Shown one piece after another: positions 6,244 to 7,916 of a stretch of DNA of 7,916 bases. The notes under the pieces were generated by a model. It saw nothing but the letters and a program-made list of their open reading frames with translations, was not told the DNA's origin and ran no database searches. Source of the DNA: Oribacterium sp. UBA5894 (GTDB lineage: Bacteria > Bacillota > Clostridia > Lachnospirales > Lachnospiraceae); NCBI GenBank assembly GCA_002431355.1, contig DJEQ01000052.1, forward strand, positions 6,218 through 14,133, read 5' to 3'. Every line of letters begins with the position of its first letter. Within the stretch, counting starts at the first letter, position 1. The translations under genes and the position numbers were made by a program.

Positions 6244-7425
6244 TTAATCGTTGTGGCTGAACACGAAGGCAAGCTCTGTCAGCGTGCCGAGTGGTAATGC
6301 AGACTCATCGATGTCGAACTTTCCATTGTGATGAGCAGCGCCACTGCCTAATTCTGCATTCCGAATGCCGAGCATGCCGAGTGCTCCTGGGTAGCGATCC
6401 AGATATGCGCTGTAGCACTCCGAAGCGAACCAGCGGTCGCAGTCTGCGAGCTTGTCGCCTGCACCCAGCTTTTCCATCTCTGCCTGTACACGTCCCACAA
6501 CCTGCGGATCGTTGATCACAGCCTTCGGACTGATGTTATGACGTCCCTGATAGCTGACCGTACAGTTGAACGTTGCAGCGGTTGCTTCCGTGACCTTATC
6601 AATGATCTTCAGTGCCTTCTCGCCTTCCTCTGCGTTGAAGAAGCGGGCGGTTCCGCCGATATAGGCCTCATCTGGAATGACGTTCGTCGCTGTACCAGCC
6701 TGCAGCATACCGAAGCCCAGAGTGACGGTTTCCTCGACATTCAGCTGGTTCATGAACGCGGAATTCAGCTGTGTGATAATGTGTGCTGCCGGGATGATGG
6801 TGCTGATCGCCTGATCTGGACGAGAGCCATGACCGGCCTTTCCGTGCAGATAAATACCAATGCCGATCGTTCCGGCCATACGTGGTCCAGCGACGACATT
6901 GACCTTGCCTGCATCGAGTGCGTTGTATACATGAAGTGCGAAGCATTCATCCACCTTGTACTTCTTCAGGGCCTCCATCATCGTATCGATGCCGCAGTTT
7001 GTTTCCTCGCCCTCTTCGAAGCAGCAGTAAACATTGCCCTTCAGCTGGTCCTTCAGCTGAAGCAGTACCTTCATGGTGCCGAGCAGCATCGCCATATGGG
7101 CATCATGTCCACATGCATGGCAGGCACCGGCCACCTCAGAGATGCAGGCCTTCTTCTGCTTCAGATTGTTTTCGTCCTCCTGCACCGGGAGTGCATCAAT
7201 GTCGGAACGTAGCACGCGGTTAATGCCCGGCTGTGCGCCCTCGATCGTTGCAATGAGCCCGGTTCCTGGAAGCTTCTCGTATGGAACCCCCATCGCCTCC
7301 AGCTCACGAATCAGCACCTCGCGGGTATGAAGTTCTTTTCCAGATACTTCTGGATGACGATGAAATTCACGCCGCATCGAAATGATGTAATCGCGCTGCT
7401 GTTCTACCAAAGTTCTAATATCCAT
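6244..7425 (-). CDS. M20D-family metallo-amidohydrolase (N-acyl / aminoacyl amino acid hydrolase)
   Basis: A 393-residue cytosolic dizinc or dimanganese hydrolase related to hippurate hydrolase, AbgB, YxeP and plant ILR1; it removes acyl or aminoacyl groups from amino acids. The motifs appear in order: HRHPEVSGKE (22-31), TGLIATIEG (55-63), RSDIDALP (73-80), ACGHDAH (104-110; ligands C105, H107), FEEGEE (136-141; E140 general base, E141 ligand), H165, GKAGHGSRPD (195-204; H199 at the dimer and active-site interface) and HHNGKFDIDE (365-374; H366 the last ligand). All catalytic residues are present and length is normal. The FEEGEE form, instead of the commoner FQPAEE, marks a less typical subgroup. 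The ATG at 7425 is preceded by AGAGG about 12 nt away, a rather long spacing. It is the first gene of the run, behind the promoter at 7578-7605, and is followed by a carrier that probably feeds it. The exact substrate is unknown. Confidence 0.93.
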   Translation of the reverse strand: MDIRTLVEQQRDYIISMRREFHRHPEVSGKELHTREVLIRELEAMGVPYEKLPGTGLIATIEGAQPGINRVLRSDIDALPVQEDENNLKQKKACISEVAGACHACGHDAHMAMLLGTMKVLLQLKDQLKGNVYCCFEEGEETNCGIDTMMEALKKYKVDECFALHVYNALDAGKVNVVAGPRMAGTIGIGIYLHGKAGHGSRPDQAISTIIPAAHIITQLNSAFMNQLNVEETVTLGFGMLQAGTATNVIPDEAYIGGTARFFNAEEGEKALKIIDKVTEATAATFNCTVSYQGRHNISPKAVINDPQVVGRVQAEMEKLGAGDKLADCDRWFASECYSAYLDRYPGALGMLGIRNAELGSGAAHHNGKFDIDESALPLGTLTELAFVFSHND

Positions 7426-7571
7426 GGTTTCACATTTCCTCTCTATCTCTTCATTCGCTTATAAACGATGAAACGATCGAAAAATCGTCCTAGGCGCTTC
7501 CTCTGGGCCCATAAAAGGAAGTTATCTTGGATATTCCATCCAAAACATCGACGTTTTTTCTTCTGTTTATG
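7426..7571 (-). promoter_or_regulatory. Predicted 5' leader of the operon with three short hairpins
   Basis: If transcription starts near 7571, the leader is about 146 nt. Three local stems can form, in transcript order: 6 bp with a 5-nt loop (7527-7543, perfect TTGGAT/ATCCAA), 6 bp with a 13-nt loop holding the palindrome TGGGCCCA (7497-7521), and 5 bp with a 6-nt loop (7473-7488, ACGAT/ATCGT). None is followed by a T-run and no known riboswitch or T-box signature is visible. The rest is purine-rich and ends in the M20D ribosome site. A regulatory role is a guess from length and structure. Confidence 0.35.
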
Positions 7572-7577
7572 TATAAA

Positions 7578-7605
7578 ATTTTATTAAAAAACGACGCAAA
7601 GTCAA
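7578..7605 (-). promoter_or_regulatory. Sigma-A type promoter for the operon
   Basis: The minus strand has TTGACT (7600-7605) and TAAAAT (7578-7583) with a 16-bp spacer that includes a T-run; each box matches the consensus at five of six places. The predicted start is near 7571, upstream of the M20D gene and downstream of a terminator, exactly where the operon promoter should be. It is the best promoter match I found in the window. Confidence 0.6.
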
Positions 7606-7755
7606 AAGGAGACGATTTTCGTATGGCGATACTCAGTACCTTGATTTTTCGTCAGAGTGGAAAAACAAAGCTCGTCTTTGGTGTATTCCTTGTATACATA
7701 AAAAAACATTCAATTTTCCGACCGTTTGCATATTTTTTTGTCTTCCGATAGATAC
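7606..7755. other. AT-rich spacer, no gene seen
   Basis: Between the terminator and the promoter lies AT-rich DNA with several A/T tracts and a TGTATACA palindrome (7691-7698). A plus-strand reading frame crossing it (7527-7751) has a low-complexity, Phe/Lys-rich translation, no convincing ribosome site and overlaps the promoter, so I do not call it a gene. The tracts may act as an UP-like element for the promoter. Confidence 0.5.
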
Positions 7756-7801
7756 AAAAAACGACCATTCCTCGCATGCGTTCATGCAATGAATGGTCGT
7801 T
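7756..7801 (-). terminator. Rho-independent terminator of the gene to the right
   Basis: An 11-bp perfect stem (7760-7770 with 7791-7801) encloses a second 5-bp stem, GCATG/CATGC (7774-7778 and 7783-7787), with a 4-nt loop. On the minus strand the hairpin runs into TTTTTT (7756-7761); on the plus strand no T-run follows. It therefore ends a minus-strand transcript coming from beyond the right edge and insulates this operon. The two-part stem is slightly unusual but otherwise this is a textbook terminator. Confidence 0.88.
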
Positions 7802-7824
7802 CAATTCTTCCATATTTAAACTGG

Positions 7825-7916
7825 TCACCGAGTGGGGTGCTTCGCAGATGAGCAGGGAGAAGCGAGCTCTTCCGTGACAAGGACGTCTTCGCTGAAAGCT
7901 ACAGCTGCTGCAGCGT
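7825..7916 (-). CDS. Possible C-terminal end of an unidentified gene (cut by right edge)
   Basis: A minus-strand frame open at the right edge ends at TGA (7825-7827), 23 nt before the terminator stem, the usual distance for a last gene. The 29 visible residues (AAAAVAFSEDVLVTEELASP... ending SSAKHPTR) match nothing I recognise. The terminator shows that some minus-strand transcript ends here, but it could equally be a non-coding RNA, and this frame could be chance in so short a stretch. Confidence 0.35.
   Translation of the reverse strand, partial: AAAAVAFSEDVLVTEELASPCSSAKHPTR

Noticed and set aside
6207..6272. Longer TTG-initiated start for the YfcC-type carrier
   Set aside because: The added 22 residues do not resemble the family, overlap the M20D gene, and a good ribosome site precedes the ATG at 6206.
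7522..7548. Tiny leader peptide MFWMEYPR on the minus strand
   Set aside because: It contains Trp and Pro and overlaps a hairpin, but it has no Shine-Dalgarno and no run of one amino acid as in true attenuator peptides.
7712..7726. CodY-box-like sequence AATTTTCCGACCGTT
   Set aside because: It matches 11 of 15 consensus positions, lies more than 100 bp upstream of the -35 box, and such matches are expected by chance in AT-rich DNA.
7527..7751. Plus-strand 74-residue reading frame in the upstream spacer
   Set aside because: Translation is Phe/Lys-rich low-complexity, there is no good ribosome site, and it overlaps the minus-strand promoter and leader.

Overview
This window looks like an amino-acid and peptide catabolism locus from a Bacillota (Firmicutes) bacterium. 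It has strong AGGAGG-type ribosome binding sites, AT-rich spacers, coding DNA near 50-55% GC, and protein families typical of fermentative gut anaerobes (YfcC-type carrier, PatB/MalY lyase, type-II IlvE). The family could be Erysipelotrichia or Lachnospiraceae-like, but I cannot settle this from the sequence.

All credible genes lie on the minus strand and read right to left. At the right edge there is a possible C-terminal gene fragment (stop at 7825) followed by a clear intrinsic terminator (7756-7801). An AT-rich spacer follows, with a good promoter (-35 at 7600-7605, -10 at 7578-7583) and a leader of about 146 nt that can form three small hairpins. The promoter precedes a seven-gene, co-directional set: M20D amidohydrolase (7425-6244), YfcC-type 12-TM carrier (6206-4788), PatB/MalY PLP C-S lyase (4687-3491), RidA imine deaminase (3408-3040), APC amino-acid permease (3009-1666), HutI-like metal-dependent amidohydrolase (1643-516), and branched-chain aminotransferase IlvE (485 to beyond the left edge). 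Gaps are 22-37 bp, except for two longer ones. A 100-bp gap before patB holds a 15-bp imperfect stem enclosing a perfect 14-bp palindrome. An 82-bp gap before ridA holds an inverted repeat beside a TATAAT box.

The first four genes suggest a route: import an acylated or peptidyl substrate, remove the acyl or aminoacyl group (M20D), cleave a C-S bond (PatB), and detoxify the 2-aminoacrylate released (RidA). This is what breakdown of N-acyl- or peptidyl-cysteine S-conjugates would need. Every family is known, so any novelty lies in the combination, the unassigned substrates and the intergenic elements. The permease plus HutI-like hydrolase pair is clearly more AT-rich than its neighbours and looks like a separate module set inside the run. 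I saw no RNA gene, CRISPR array, insertion sequence or phage feature.
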